Shown here: positions 1 through 8,599 of the stretch, piece by piece
Position numbering within the stretch: the first letter of the stretch is position 1
How the letters are laid out: every line of letters starts with the position of its first letter
Assembly (NCBI RefSeq): GCF_003403095.1
Contig: NZ_CP031555.1
Location: 372,001 to 436,000 of the forward strand
DNA from: Thalassospira indica
GTDB lineage: Bacteria > Pseudomonadota > Alphaproteobacteria > Rhodospirillales > Thalassospiraceae
Reading direction: 5' to 3'
DNA length: 64,000 bases
Position numbers and translations under genes: made by a program
The notes under the pieces: generated by a model
What the model was told of the DNA's origin: nothing
What the model saw: only the letters and a program-made list of their open reading frames with translations
Database searches by the model: none

Positions 1-135
1 CTGGCGGGGTCATTTGGGGCGGCGTTGCTGGACCGGTTCTATGATCTTGGTTGGGCCCGACGGATGCCGGAGTCGCGGATTGTGCGCTTTAGCGATGCGG
101 GCGAGAAATCATTCCGTGAATTGATCAATCCTTAA
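1..135 (+). CDS. ArsR-type winged-helix regulator, C-terminal fragment
   Basis: The window opens inside a gene whose last 44 codons are visible, ending at TAA 133-135. The tail contains GAALLDRFYDLGWARR followed by a short wing-like segment (RIVRFSDAGEKSFREL). That layout is typical of the C-terminus of ArsR-like winged-helix repressors, where a LDRF.DLGW.RR stretch precedes a T/S-AG motif. The DNA-recognition helix and any metal-binding cysteines lie outside the window, so the effector cannot be guessed. It converges on the sirtuin gene, with 9 bases between the two stop codons. Confidence 0.55.
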   Translation: MAGSFGAALLDRFYDLGWARRMPESRIVRFSDAGEKSFRELINP

Positions 136-144
136 GGCCAGCTA

Positions 145-891
145 TCAATCACCGAGCAGGGCGGCAACAAAGGCCGGGACCAGTTCGGTGGCGGGACCAT
201 AGCGGCTGTGATCAAAACTGGTGGCACCGGAACTGGGTTCAAGATTGAGCTCGACCGTTTCGGCCCCGGCTTCTTCATGGGCGACTTGCACAAATCCGGC
301 CGCCGGATAGACATTGCCCGATGTCCCGATCGAGATGAAAAGCCCGCAATCGCCAAGGGCAGCGTAAATGCGTTCCATCTCGAGCGGCATTTCGCCAAAC
401 CACACCACATGCGGGCGCAATCCACCGGGCTTACCGCAACGTGGGCAGGGGGTTTCCTTGGCAAGGTCGCCCGGCCAATCGGTCAGCAGATCACAGTGAT
501 TGCAGCAGATTTTCAAAAGCTCGCCATGCATGTGGATGAGGTTTTTGGACCCGGCCCGGCCATGCAGGTCATCAATGTTCTGGGTTACCAGAAGCACATC
601 ACCGGGCCATTCGGCCTCTAGCCGGGCCAGGGCCAGATGGGCGGCATTGGGTTGAACATCCGGGTCATGCAAGCCAGCCCGACGGTCGTTGTAGAAATGA
701 TGCACCAGGTCGGGATTACTCACGAAGGCCTCAGGCGTTGCGACCTCGGAAATATCGTATCTCGCCCAGATGCCATCGGGATCGCGAAAGGTATGCAGTC
801 CGCTTTCCTTGGAAATGCCAGCCCCGGTCAGGATGACAATCGGGGCTTTTTCATCGCGCAGAATGTCGATCAGGTTGGGGTTAAGCGGCAT
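145..891 (-). CDS. cobB: NAD-dependent protein deacylase, class III sirtuin (CobB/SIRT5-like)
   Basis: Sirtuins remove acyl groups from lysines using NAD+, giving nicotinamide and O-acyl-ADP-ribose. The 248-residue protein has the NAD-binding GAGISKESGL (23-32), TQNIDDLHGRAGS (103-115), the catalytic His122 in HMHGEL, a structural zinc site with two Cys-x2-Cys pairs (CNHC and CPRC), and GTSGNVYPAAG near the end. Residues Tyr67 and Arg70 in FYNDRR match the Y-x2-R motif that binds succinyl/malonyl carboxylates in SIRT5 and E. coli CobB. Desuccinylase/demalonylase activity is therefore likely besides deacetylation. Length is normal for the family. It stands alone on the minus strand, downstream of grpE and its terminator. 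Confidence 0.93.
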   Translation of the reverse strand: MPLNPNLIDILRDEKAPIVILTGAGISKESGLHTFRDPDGIWARYDISEVATPEAFVSNPDLVHHFYNDRRAGLHDPDVQPNAAHLALARLEAEWPGDVLLVTQNIDDLHGRAGSKNLIHMHGELLKICCNHCDLLTDWPGDLAKETPCPRCGKPGGLRPHVVWFGEMPLEMERIYAALGDCGLFISIGTSGNVYPAAGFVQVAHEEAGAETVELNLEPSSGATSFDHSRYGPATELVPAFVAALLGD

Positions 892-937
892 GGGAGGGGT
901 CCTGTGCTTGTGGTCTGTGTCGCCAGCCTAATGCAAA

Positions 938-978
938 TAAAACAGCCTCGCCAAGTATGTCTGGCGAGGCTGTTTTTA
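938..978 (-). terminator. Rho-independent terminator of grpE
   Basis: A perfect inverted repeat (CAGCCTCGCCA / TGGCGAGGCTG, arms 943-953 and 962-972) is flanked by A-runs on the left and T-runs on the right. Read on the minus strand it lies about 40 bases after the grpE stop. The flanks would let it work in either direction. Confidence 0.85.
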
Positions 979-1018
979 AACCCGATCCACTAAAACCGGT
1001 TTATCTTCTTTGAGGACC

Positions 1019-1660
1019 TCAGGCAGAGGTATCAACGTTGCCGCCCGGGGTGTCGGTCTGGCTTGGTTTTTCACCGCCCGGATTCTTGGTCACACCGACC
1101 ATGGCGGGGCGCAGCAAACGGCCCTTAAGCACGTAACCGGCCTGCATGACCTGTGCGACGTGGCCGTCCGGATATTCCGGATGCGGCAGTTCAAACACGG
1201 CCTGATGTTTGTTCGGGTCAAGCTTTTCACCAAGCGGTTCGAGCTTTTCGATGCCGTTCTTTTCAAGCGCCTTTTGCAGGGCCTGTTCGGTCATTTCGAC
1301 CCCGTCAAACAGGGTTTTCATCGCCGGATCGGCATTGGACGTATCGCCCGCAGCATCAAGCGCGCGGCGCAGGTTGTCGCTGACATCCAAAAGGTCGCGG
1401 GCAAATTTGGTGATGGCGTAGTTGCCGGCATCCTCGACGTCTTTTTTCGCGCGGCGGCGGGTGTTTTCCACCTCGGCGGCCTGGCGCAGCAGACGGTCCT
1501 TGAGCTCCGCGACTTCGGCTTCAAGTGCGGCGATCGGGTCCTGGGGTGCAGCGTCCTCAACAACTTCCTCGGTCGCCTCTGCTGCGACCTCTTCAGAAGC
1601 GGTTTCCTCTGCATTGACGTCCTGCAGATCTTCCGGAGTGTTCTTTGCGGTTTCCGACAT
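1019..1660 (-). CDS. grpE: Nucleotide exchange factor GrpE
   Basis: GrpE is the DnaK co-chaperone that drives ADP release and acts as a thermosensor. The 213-residue protein has an acidic, Glu/Ala-rich N-terminal tail, a long coiled-coil (LEAEVAELKDRLLRQAAEVENTRRR), and a C-terminal beta-wing domain ending in LRPAMVGVTKNPGG. I chose the ATG at 1658-1660 (MSETAKN) because AAGG sits 8 bases upstream. An in-frame codon seven residues earlier lacks such a site. It lies directly downstream of hrcA, 51 bases away, in a hrcA-grpE heat-shock operon typical of alphaproteobacteria. Confidence 0.95.
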   Translation of the reverse strand: MSETAKNTPEDLQDVNAEETASEEVAAEATEEVVEDAAPQDPIAALEAEVAELKDRLLRQAAEVENTRRRAKKDVEDAGNYAITKFARDLLDVSDNLRRALDAAGDTSNADPAMKTLFDGVEMTEQALQKALEKNGIEKLEPLGEKLDPNKHQAVFELPHPEYPDGHVAQVMQAGYVLKGRLLRPAMVGVTKNPGGEKPSQTDTPGGNVDTSA

Positions 1661-1711
1661 GGCTAACCTTGCTACTTTCACGTTATGCGGCCTGACACGC
1701 AGCGCCGCGAT

Positions 1712-2770
1712 TTATCCAATCAGTCGACCGACCAGCTTGGCGGTGTAATCGACCAGCGGAATGATCCGGGCATAATTGATCCGGGTCGGTCCGACAACCC
1801 CGATTGCACCCACAATGCTGCCTTCAGCATTCTGATAGGGCGAAATCACCATCGAAAGACCCGATCCGCCGAACAGTTTATTCTCCGACCCGATGAAAAT
1901 CTGAACGCCCTGGGCATCCGTCGTCACATCGAGCAATTCAATCATCTGATCGCGGGCTTCGAGCACGTTAAACAGGCGGCGCACGGTCTCAAGCTGTTCA
2001 ATCGTATCGATATTTTCCAACAGCTGGGATTGCCCCTTCACAATCAGGGACGATCCCTTGACCCCGCCGGCCCATGTTGCCAGGCCCGCATCAATCAGAT
2101 TGGCGGAAAGTTCATCAAGCTCCTGCTTGAGACGATCACGCTCCTTCGTCATCAAAAGGCGCGCATCATCAAGCGTCTTTCCAGCCAACCGGGTATTTAG
2201 ATAGTTTGCCGCTTCTGTCAATGCCGAGGCGGGCAAATCAGGCGGAACATCAAGGATTCGGTTCTCGACACTGCCATTGTGGGCTACCAGCACGGCCAGG
2301 ACCTTGCCCGGCGACAGGGCCACAAATTCGATCTGTTTTAGGCGAATGCCATCGGTCTTGGGTGCAACCACCAGTCCGGCACAGCGCGACAGGCCTGACA
2401 ACATCGTGGTTGCTTCGCCCAGCATCTGATCAAGTGAATAGCCCGCCTGTTCGCAGTTTTTGGTCAGTTGGTCGCGCTCGGCATTGGGAAGGTCGCCAAC
2501 CTCCATCAGGGCATTCACAAACAGGCGCAGGCCCTTTTCACTTGGCAGGCGCCCGGCCGAAATGTGCGGCGCGACCAGAAGACCCATTTCTTCAAGATCG
2601 GACATGACATTTCGAATGGTCGCCGCCGAAAGGTTTTCGGACATGCGACGCGCGATCGACCGCGATCCGATCGGTTCACCGGTTTCGACATAGGCATCGA
2701 CAATTTGGCGGAACACTTCACGTGACCGCGCATTCATGTCGCCCAGCAATGTATCGTCAAAATGCGCCAT
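1712..2770 (-). CDS. hrcA: Heat-inducible transcription repressor HrcA
   Basis: HrcA represses class I heat-shock genes by binding the CIRCE inverted repeat; GroE keeps it active. The 352-residue protein has an N-terminal winged helix (GEPIGSRSIARRM, then ISAGRLPSEKGLRLFV at about 68-83), followed by the GAF-like HrcA domain ending in GSIVGAIGVVGPTRINYARIIPLVDYTA. The start is the ATG at 2768-2770 (MAHFDDTLLGDMNARSREVF), 28 codons inside the longest open frame; the upstream codons look like leader. No CIRCE sequence (TTAGCACTC-N9-GAGTGCTAA) is visible before hrcA or dnaK, so its target, probably groESL, lies elsewhere. Confidence 0.94.
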   Translation of the reverse strand: MAHFDDTLLGDMNARSREVFRQIVDAYVETGEPIGSRSIARRMSENLSAATIRNVMSDLEEMGLLVAPHISAGRLPSEKGLRLFVNALMEVGDLPNAERDQLTKNCEQAGYSLDQMLGEATTMLSGLSRCAGLVVAPKTDGIRLKQIEFVALSPGKVLAVLVAHNGSVENRILDVPPDLPASALTEAANYLNTRLAGKTLDDARLLMTKERDRLKQELDELSANLIDAGLATWAGGVKGSSLIVKGQSQLLENIDTIEQLETVRRLFNVLEARDQMIELLDVTTDAQGVQIFIGSENKLFGGSGLSMVISPYQNAEGSIVGAIGVVGPTRINYARIIPLVDYTAKLVGRLIG

Positions 2771-3074
2771 GTGTTGCGTGCCAATTGATCCAGATGGATG
2801 AAGCGTAAAACGTGAGGAGAATTTAGTCAGGCAAACGCATTGCGTCAATTGCACGGCCTATTGCTAAGCCGAGCTTGTAAGTTTGGTCGAAGTTGTTGGT
2901 TTAACTGCTTTGCGCCAGGATTGCACCAGAACAGATAAAAACATCCGGGGAAACTGCTGGACGTTTGGTGGGTCACATCTTACTTTGGGCCAAATTTTTC
3001 AGGACAGTTTCGCTTCGTGCGCGGGCAATCAAATCGCCACGGACGCAGCCCAGACAACCAAGAGGTTCCTTCTC
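2771..3074. other. Divergent hrcA/rph intergenic region (304 b)
   Basis: Apart from the hrcA promoter above and the rph Shine-Dalgarno AGAGG at 3061-3065, I see no feature. There is no CIRCE repeat and no convincing consensus promoter toward rph. An open frame runs from 2883 into rph, but its first 64 codons do not resemble RNase PH. Confidence 0.5.
2820..2848 (-). promoter_or_regulatory. Probable sigma-70 type promoter of hrcA-grpE
   Basis: On the minus strand TTGACG (2843-2848) and TAAATT (2820-2825) are separated by 17 bases, about 50 bases before the hrcA ATG. This is a good housekeeping-type promoter. Whether heat sigma factor also reads it cannot be told. Confidence 0.55.
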
Positions 3075-3791
3075 ATGCGCCCTTCCGCCCGTACCCCCGA
3101 TCAGCTTCGCGATGTAACGATTGAAACCGGCGTTTCCAAATATGCCGAAGGCTCGTGTCTGATCAAATTCGGCGACACGCATGTGATCTGTACCGCCACG
3201 GTCGAAGACAAGGTGCCGGGCTGGATGCGCAATTCCGGCAAGGGCTGGATCACTGCCGAATACGGCATGCTGCCGCGCGCAACCGATAGCCGCATGCAAC
3301 GCGAAGCCGCCCGTGGTGGTCAGTCCGGGCGCACCCAGGAAATTCAGCGTTTGATCGGCCGTTCGATCCGTGCGGTTGCCGATATGAAGGCGATGGGTGA
3401 AATGCAGATGCGCCTTGATTGCGATGTTATTCAGGCCGATGGCGGTACCCGCACCGCATCGATCACCGGTGCCTATGTTGCGGCCCATCTGGCGTTTCAG
3501 GGTGTGCGTCGCCTTGGCCTGATCAAGGAAATCCCGCTGACCCAGCCGGTGGCAGCGATTTCATGCGGTATTTATGAAGGTGAAGCGGTGCTTGACCTTG
3601 ATTACGCCGAAGACAGCAATGCCGGGGCCGATGCTAACTTTGTACTGGCGGGCAATGGCGGCATTGTCGAAGTGCAGGCAACCGCCGAAGACGTGCCGTT
3701 TGATCGCGCATCCTATGACCAGATGTTCGCGCTGGCGGAAAAAGGCTGCAAGGAATTGTTCGCCAAGCAGCGTGAGGCGCTTGGGCTTTAA
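3075..3791 (+). CDS. rph: Ribonuclease PH
   Basis: RNase PH trims tRNA 3' ends phosphorolytically. The 238-residue protein begins [19 protein letters not shown], the standard family N-terminus, and carries [14 protein letters not shown], the arginine-rich [22 protein letters not shown] stretch, the phosphate-site [18 protein letters not shown], and a C-terminal [12 protein letters not shown].. segment. The start is ATG 3075 with AGAGG 9 bases upstream. It is divergent from hrcA and followed by rdgB, a common pairing. A hairpin terminator lies between them. Confidence 0.96.
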   Translation: MRPSARTPDQLRDVTIETGVSKYAEGSCLIKFGDTHVICTATVEDKVPGWMRNSGKGWITAEYGMLPRATDSRMQREAARGGQSGRTQEIQRLIGRSIRAVADMKAMGEMQMRLDCDVIQADGGTRTASITGAYVAAHLAFQGVRRLGLIKEIPLTQPVAAISCGIYEGEAVLDLDYAEDSNAGADANFVLAGNGGIVEVQATAEDVPFDRASYDQMFALAEKGCKELFAKQREALGL

Positions 3792-3806
3792 GGCACCTTA
3801 ATTTTA

Positions 3807-3834
3807 ACGGCGGGCATCGGGCCTGCCGTTTTTT
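3807..3834 (+). terminator. Hairpin terminator after rph
   Basis: ACGGCGGGC (3807-3815) pairs with GCCTGCCGT (3821-3829), with one G-T wobble, followed by six T. It ends 35 bases before the rdgB ATG, so rdgB is reached by read-through or has its own promoter. Confidence 0.7.
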
Positions 3835-3868
3835 CGCATCAGTTGGATATCGTATTTCAGGCAAGACC

Positions 3869-4468
3869 ATGGCCCGTCGTTTCACGGAAAAAAAACTCGT
3901 CATCGCCAGCCACAACAAAGGCAAGATCAAGGAAATCGCCGAACTTCTTGAACCGTTTGGCATCGAGGTCTTCTCAGCCGGTGACCTTGACCTGCCCGAA
4001 CCCGAAGAAACCGAAAAAACCTTCATTGGCAATGCGCAGCTGAAATCAACGGCGGCGGCCAATGGGGCCAATCTTCCGGCCCTTGCAGATGACAGTGGTT
4101 TGGCGGTTTCGGCCCTTGATGGCGCACCGGGGATTTATTCGGCGCGCTGGGCCGGGCCGGACAAGGATTTCGACATGGCGATGGAAAAGGTCAAGAACGG
4201 TATTGGCGATCATCCGGACCGCCGGGCATCGTTCATCTGTGCCCTGTCGCTGGCATGGCCGGACGGGCATGTCGAGAATTTCGAAGGCCGGGTAGAGGGC
4301 GAAATTGTCTGGCCCAAACGCGGTGCGCACGGCTTTGGCTATGACCCGATTTTCCAGCCCAAGGGTTACGGGGAAACCTTTGGCGAAATGGATCCGGCGA
4401 AAAAGCATGAAATGAGCCACCGGGCCGATGCCTTCCGCCAGTTGGTCAAGGCCTGCTTCGAAGACTGA
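3869..4468 (+). CDS. rdgB: dITP/XTP pyrophosphatase (RdgB/HAM1)
   Basis: This house-cleaning enzyme hydrolyses non-canonical purine triphosphates (dITP, XTP) to monophosphates, keeping them out of nucleic acids. The 199-residue protein shows the substrate-binding [11 protein letters not shown] (13-23), the metal-binding [24 protein letters not shown] and the C-terminal SHRADAF motif, all in standard order and at full length. The ATG at 3869 follows a Shine-Dalgarno-like GGCAAGA. It is downstream of rph and upstream of hemW. Confidence 0.96.
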   Translation: MARRFTEKKLVIASHNKGKIKEIAELLEPFGIEVFSAGDLDLPEPEETEKTFIGNAQLKSTAAANGANLPALADDSGLAVSALDGAPGIYSARWAGPDKDFDMAMEKVKNGIGDHPDRRASFICALSLAWPDGHVENFEGRVEGEIVWPKRGAHGFGYDPIFQPKGYGETFGEMDPAKKHEMSHRADAFRQLVKACFED

Positions 4469-4500
4469 TTTCAGGTTTAACCACCTGCATTGAACTTATG

Positions 4501-4534
4501 CACGCATCGCGGATGTCATGATCTGCGGTGCGTG
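4501..4534 (+). terminator. Possible imperfect hairpin between rdgB and hemW
   Basis: CACGCATCGCGGAT (4501-4514) can pair with ATCTGCGGTGCGTG (4521-4534) with two wobble pairs. The following TTAGTTTATC is only weakly T-rich, so termination is uncertain. Confidence 0.35.
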
Positions 4535-4577
4535 TTAGTTTATCGGCCAACATTCCCGCGTTTGAAAAGAGTCCCGC

Positions 4578-5771
4578 GTGTCCGCAGCCTCAAGTGAAAC
4601 CGTGCCGTTTGGCATTTATATCCACTGGCCATTCTGCCTGTCGAAATGCCCGTATTGCGATTTCAACAGCCATGTCGCGAACAGTGTTGATCACGCGCGC
4701 TGGCGCACCGCACTTCGGGCGGAGCTTGCTTATGGTGCGGCCCGTCATCCGGGGCGGATAGTGGGATCGGTGTTTTTTGGTGGGGGCACGCCATCGCTGA
4801 TGGACCCGGAAACCGCTGGGGCCTTGATTGAGGACATCAAATCTTTCTGGCCTGTAACGGATGATCTGGAAATCACGCTCGAAGCCAATCCCGGCACAGT
4901 CGAGATTGACCGTTTTTCGGCATTTGCCGCCAACGGGATCAACCGGGTGTCGATTGGCATTCAGGCGCTGAATGACCGCGACCTGAAATTCCTTGGTCGC
5001 CTGCACAGTGCCGGGGAAGCCATGCGGGCGCTTGATGTTGCGACCTCGGTGTTTGATCGTTTTTCGTTTGATCTGATCTATGCCCGCCCGGAACACGATC
5101 CCAAGGCCTGGCGCGCAGAACTGCGCGAGGGGCTTGGCATCGCCAATGGCCATATCTCGCTTTATCAACTGACCATCGAGCCCGGAACACAATTCTATAC
5201 CCTGCATCAGCGCGGCGATCTTGTCGTGCCGGACGAAGACCTTGCGACCGAGCTTTACGAGATCACCCAGGAAGAGACCGAACGTGCCGGCTATCGATGT
5301 TACGAGGTGTCCAACCACGCCAAACCAGGACAGGAAAGCCGCCATAACCTCGTCTACTGGCGCTATGGCGATTATCTTGGCATTGGCCCCGGTGCGCATG
5401 GCCGCGAAGCGGTGGTCGGGGCCAATGGCAATACCACGCCGATGGCGGTGCGACGTCACCGGGCGCCGGATGTCTGGCTGGACCGGGTGGAAAAGTATGG
5501 TCATGGCACGCAGGAAGAAACCGCGCTCGAGACTGATGAACGTCTGCTTGAAATGGTGATGATGGGGCTGCGGCTCAATGAAACCGTTCCGACTGCACGG
5601 TTTGAACGCATCATCGGCAAGGGACCGCGTGATGTTTTGGCGTCGGATAGGCTCGAAACCCTGATCGAGTCCGGTGATCTGATCTGTGATTCTTCGGGGC
5701 TGCGTGCCACTGATCAGGGCAGGAACCGTTTGAACGGTGTTCTGGCCTATTTATTCGACCACGCGGTGTAA
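4578..5771 (+). CDS. hemW: Radical SAM heme chaperone HemW
   Basis: HemW-type proteins are radical-SAM relatives of coproporphyrinogen III oxidase HemN, now regarded as heme chaperones that insert heme into respiratory enzymes. The 397-residue protein has the SAM/[4Fe-4S] motif CLSKCPYC near residue 21, the FFGGGTPSL glycine motif, LEANPGT, NRVSIGIQ, YEVSNHA and HNLVYW. The latter two distinguish HemW from HemN. Translation starts at GTG 4578 (MSAASSE); no ATG fits. The C-terminal domain (LEMVMMGLRL) is complete. It follows rdgB by 109 bases. Confidence 0.92.
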   Translation: MSAASSETVPFGIYIHWPFCLSKCPYCDFNSHVANSVDHARWRTALRAELAYGAARHPGRIVGSVFFGGGTPSLMDPETAGALIEDIKSFWPVTDDLEITLEANPGTVEIDRFSAFAANGINRVSIGIQALNDRDLKFLGRLHSAGEAMRALDVATSVFDRFSFDLIYARPEHDPKAWRAELREGLGIANGHISLYQLTIEPGTQFYTLHQRGDLVVPDEDLATELYEITQEETERAGYRCYEVSNHAKPGQESRHNLVYWRYGDYLGIGPGAHGREAVVGANGNTTPMAVRRHRAPDVWLDRVEKYGHGTQEETALETDERLLEMVMMGLRLNETVPTARFERIIGKGPRDVLASDRLETLIESGDLICDSSGLRATDQGRNRLNGVLAYLFDHAV

Positions 5772-5864
5772 GGCCGAAACCGGCAAAACGCCAAGAAAAA
5801 CCGGGCGATTGGCGCGTACTCGCAATCGGGCGCAGGAAGTTTCACCAAACCATCAAAAAGTTGG

Positions 5865-5892
5865 TTGACACTTAAGCCTGACCGCGTATATT
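5865..5892 (+). promoter_or_regulatory. Strong promoter of tRNA-Leu
   Basis: A perfect -35 TTGACA (5865-5870) and a -10 TATATT (5887-5892), spaced by 16 bases, lie 49 bases before the tRNA. This is the closest match to the sigma-70 consensus in the window. Confidence 0.75.
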
Positions 5893-5941
5893 CCGCCCCG
5901 TTCCGGCGGACACCGCCCGAACAAATACCGCAAGCCCCTAT

Positions 5942-6000
<59 letters not shown>

Positions 6001-6028
<28 letters not shown>

Positions 6029-6060
6029 TACCCCAGCACATTTTTGATGTGCTGGGGTAT
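6001..6060 (+). repeat. Left copy of degenerate direct repeat (tRNA-Leu T-arm, acceptor and terminator)
   Basis: These 60 bases cover the T-arm and acceptor of tRNA-Leu plus its terminator stem. They align without gaps to 11051-11110; by eye about 9 positions differ, with the two ten-base blocks of the hairpin arms identical. The pair brackets the polysaccharide cassette like the attachment repeats of a tRNA-targeted island. Confidence 0.7.
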
Positions 6061-6069
6061 TGTCGTTTT
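6029..6069 (+). terminator. Terminator of tRNA-Leu
   Basis: TACCCCAGCACAT (6029-6041) pairs perfectly with ATGTGCTGGGGTA (6047-6059), followed by a T-rich stretch ending in TTTT. It starts one base after the tRNA CCA. Confidence 0.88.
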
Positions 6070-6153
6070 GGGCTGGGGTTGCGTTTTAGTCTTTTCGAGA
6101 CCGATTTGACTGGTTATAAGCAGAAATCGACTTAAAAATGAGCTGCGAAAACT

Positions 6154-7086
6154 ATGCAACCCGAAGTCAGTTTTGTTCTGCCAGTCTACAACAAAGAAAA
6201 TGCTCTTCGCTATTTCTTTGCGTCTTTATTGGGTCAGACGGGCGAAATACCTTTTGAGGTTGTTTTCGTAGATGACGTGTCGACAGATGGTTCTCTGGCG
6301 ATCCTTGAAGAATTTTCAGCGAAGCACGACTTTGTTCGGGTAATTAGCAATACAGTCAATGCGGGTCCATCAATTCGGCTCAACCAGGGAGCCGAGGCCG
6401 CAAATGGCAAATATCTGGCACTGTTTGATTGTGATGAAATTCTAGCACCAAATGCGCTTGAGATGCTGCTTTCACTTGCAAAACAGCATAATGCAGACAT
6501 GGTGCACGGTCATTGCCGCAAGACGACCGAACCCATCGATAAAGTGGTAGCTCCTCCGATTGAGCAAGACTTCAGGCTCGGTATCCACCAGAATCCGCTT
6601 GAGAGGGTCCTTGGTCGTGGTATGGTGCGGATGACTTGGCTTGTTGAACGGGATGTTTTTATCGTCGCAGGTGGGTGCGACGAGACGGTTTTTGTGCAGG
6701 ATGAATCTTTGCCATTGCGACTTTCAGCGCATGCAAAGTGCCTTCTTGATACGGACATGGTTCTTACGATGGTGCCGGACGTGGGAAGTCACATTTCGCA
6801 AAATACCTTGCAGCTCAATCATGATCGATTTTTGGTCTATCTGAACTTTCTGGAGGCCCACCCGGAGTTGCCACACGAAACGCGCGTGAAGCTGTATCGC
6901 AAATGTGTGTCAGCACTGAAAAAGGCGCGCCGAGATGGTGCACCCTTGCCGGTGATACCTTTGTTTGCGCGCTACGTGATGGGAAAAATCGGATTTATTG
7001 ACCCAAACCCCTTGGCACTGAAACCTTACCGAAATATTTTGCGACATTTACCAAACATCCGCGGCATTGAAAAAGTGAACTCGTAA
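6154..7086 (+). CDS. Family 2 glycosyltransferase
   Basis: Transfers a sugar from a nucleotide-sugar donor, presumably onto a surface glycan. The 310-residue protein has the GT-A fold signatures: VSFVLPVYNKE (5-15), VVFVDDVSTDGS (36-47), and a DxD-type metal site DCDE (92-95) after NGKYLALF. The C-terminal half is basic and helical, without clear membrane spans. It is the first gene of an AT-rich cassette downstream of tRNA-Leu. Codon use (more TTT, ATT, AAA) differs from the flanking housekeeping genes, suggesting transfer. The next gene begins 3 bases after its stop, so they are co-transcribed. Donor and acceptor are unknown. Confidence 0.88.
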   Translation: MQPEVSFVLPVYNKENALRYFFASLLGQTGEIPFEVVFVDDVSTDGSLAILEEFSAKHDFVRVISNTVNAGPSIRLNQGAEAANGKYLALFDCDEILAPNALEMLLSLAKQHNADMVHGHCRKTTEPIDKVVAPPIEQDFRLGIHQNPLERVLGRGMVRMTWLVERDVFIVAGGCDETVFVQDESLPLRLSAHAKCLLDTDMVLTMVPDVGSHISQNTLQLNHDRFLVYLNFLEAHPELPHETRVKLYRKCVSALKKARRDGAPLPVIPLFARYVMGKIGFIDPNPLALKPYRNILRHLPNIRGIEKVNS

Positions 7087-7089
7087 AAA

Positions 7090-8331
7090 ATGAATTCGTT
7101 TGATCGAAAGCTGCACCTTGCTGCTAGCGTTTTACTGTTTTGCCTTCCAGCATTTTTATTGTTTACCCGTGCGGTAGCTGACATCTCGGTCGTTCTGATT
7201 GGGGTGATTTTTCTGGTGCGGTCTTGGTGCGCCAAGGATTGGTCATGGGCAAGCGAAAAAGACATTCTTGTTCTTCTGATTATCTTTGTTCTGATGAATG
7301 TCTTGGTCTCTCCTTTTGCCGAGTATGTGGGCAAAAGTTATGGGCGTTCACTCAGTTGGCTTAGGTTTATCATTTTTTACGCGGGAGTAACTCGGTGGGT
7401 CTTGTCCGATGAGCGCACGATCCGTCGATTTGGTGTCGTTGTGCTGTGTACGATGGCGGTGGCGGCACTTGATGCGATCTATCAGTTTTTGGTTGGTGTT
7501 TCGCCGTTGTCCGGACAGAATATGGGTGAAACGGGGGGGCGTCTAACAGGACCGTTGGATCGGCCAAATATTGGCATGTATCTCGCGAAACTGGGTCTGG
7601 CAACGAGCGCATTAAGTTTCGTTCTTTGCGTTCGGAAGCAAACCAACAGGCTTTTTGTAGCAGCGTGTTGTTTGTCACCAATTCTGCTAACGGTTGTATT
7701 TTTGAGTGGTGAGCGAGCAGCAAGTGTGCTGACATTGTTGGCTCTTTTGCTGGTAACTTTCAGCCTGCTTCTTTCTGGAAAATTTGCTCGTAAGATAGCG
7801 GTTTGCTTGTCCCTGTGTGGAGGGGCGGCATTGACATTTCTGCTCTTAACGAGCGAGCGTATATGGGGGCGGGTTGAGGAACTGGCCAACGTGCTTTCTG
7901 ACTATACTGACTCAATTTATGGCCAGCTTGCGTTACTGGGATTACGCTTCTTTGGTGAGAACCCGATAACCGGGACCGGTATGGGAAACTTTCCCTTGGT
8001 TTGCAAAGATTATGTGCAGCAAGGATTGGACAGCGCGCTGTGTCACCCGCATCCACACAACTTTTACATCGAATGGTTGTCGGATACCGGTTTGATTGGC
8101 ACCATTCCATTTACCGTTTTTATGGTGGTCTTGTACTGGAAAGGTGTGAAAGCCCTTTTGGGGGCGCGTGAGGCCCGGTTTCTTGGTGGGCTTTACTTGG
8201 GGTGCTTGGTGATGTCTCTATTCCCCTTCTCGGTGACACAAAGCCTGTTTTCAAACTGGCCCGCCATGCTGGCATGGTTGTCAATCTCAACTGCTGTCGG
8301 GGCACTCAGGTTTGCAACGCAGAAGTCGTAG
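7090..8331 (+). CDS. O-antigen ligase/polymerase family membrane protein (Wzy_C)
   Basis: Proteins of this family either ligate undecaprenyl-linked O-antigen to lipid A-core (WaaL) or polymerise repeat units (Wzy). The 413-residue product is almost entirely hydrophobic, with about ten to twelve membrane spans. A long periplasmic loop near residues 290-345 carries GTGMGNFP and the characteristic CHPHPHNFYIEWLSDTGLIG (about 318-337), where the conserved His sits. It follows the glycosyltransferase with a 3-base gap and a weak Shine-Dalgarno, suggesting translational coupling. Ligase versus polymerase cannot be settled from sequence. Confidence 0.87.
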   Translation: MNSFDRKLHLAASVLLFCLPAFLLFTRAVADISVVLIGVIFLVRSWCAKDWSWASEKDILVLLIIFVLMNVLVSPFAEYVGKSYGRSLSWLRFIIFYAGVTRWVLSDERTIRRFGVVVLCTMAVAALDAIYQFLVGVSPLSGQNMGETGGRLTGPLDRPNIGMYLAKLGLATSALSFVLCVRKQTNRLFVAACCLSPILLTVVFLSGERAASVLTLLALLLVTFSLLLSGKFARKIAVCLSLCGGAALTFLLLTSERIWGRVEELANVLSDYTDSIYGQLALLGLRFFGENPITGTGMGNFPLVCKDYVQQGLDSALCHPHPHNFYIEWLSDTGLIGTIPFTVFMVVLYWKGVKALLGAREARFLGGLYLGCLVMSLFPFSVTQSLFSNWPAMLAWLSISTAVGALRFATQKS

Positions 8332-8599
8332 TTGATCTGCAAGCTCTTTTCTTTGGCGGGCTTGTTAGAAGTGAGGTCTTCAGGTAAATCGGCGATTAGA
8401 CAGTGTAATTGTTGTTTTGGGTAATGCTTTGTCTTCGATTGAACCCCCGATGCAATGGATTTTTGCGATTTGACTTCCTGGGTAAAGATGAAGGAAAGAT
8501 TTTCGATCTTTGGTTGTGAGATGGTGGATCTCATTGCTAGGGAAACTGTTTAAGTTCTCGCTTATTTGACAGAAGTTTTTATTTAGGGGCGTTAGGCAG

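Noticed and set aside
2771..3074. Search for a CIRCE operator upstream of hrcA, and also before dnaK.
   Set aside because: No TTAGCACTC/GAGTGCTAA inverted repeat is present at either place.
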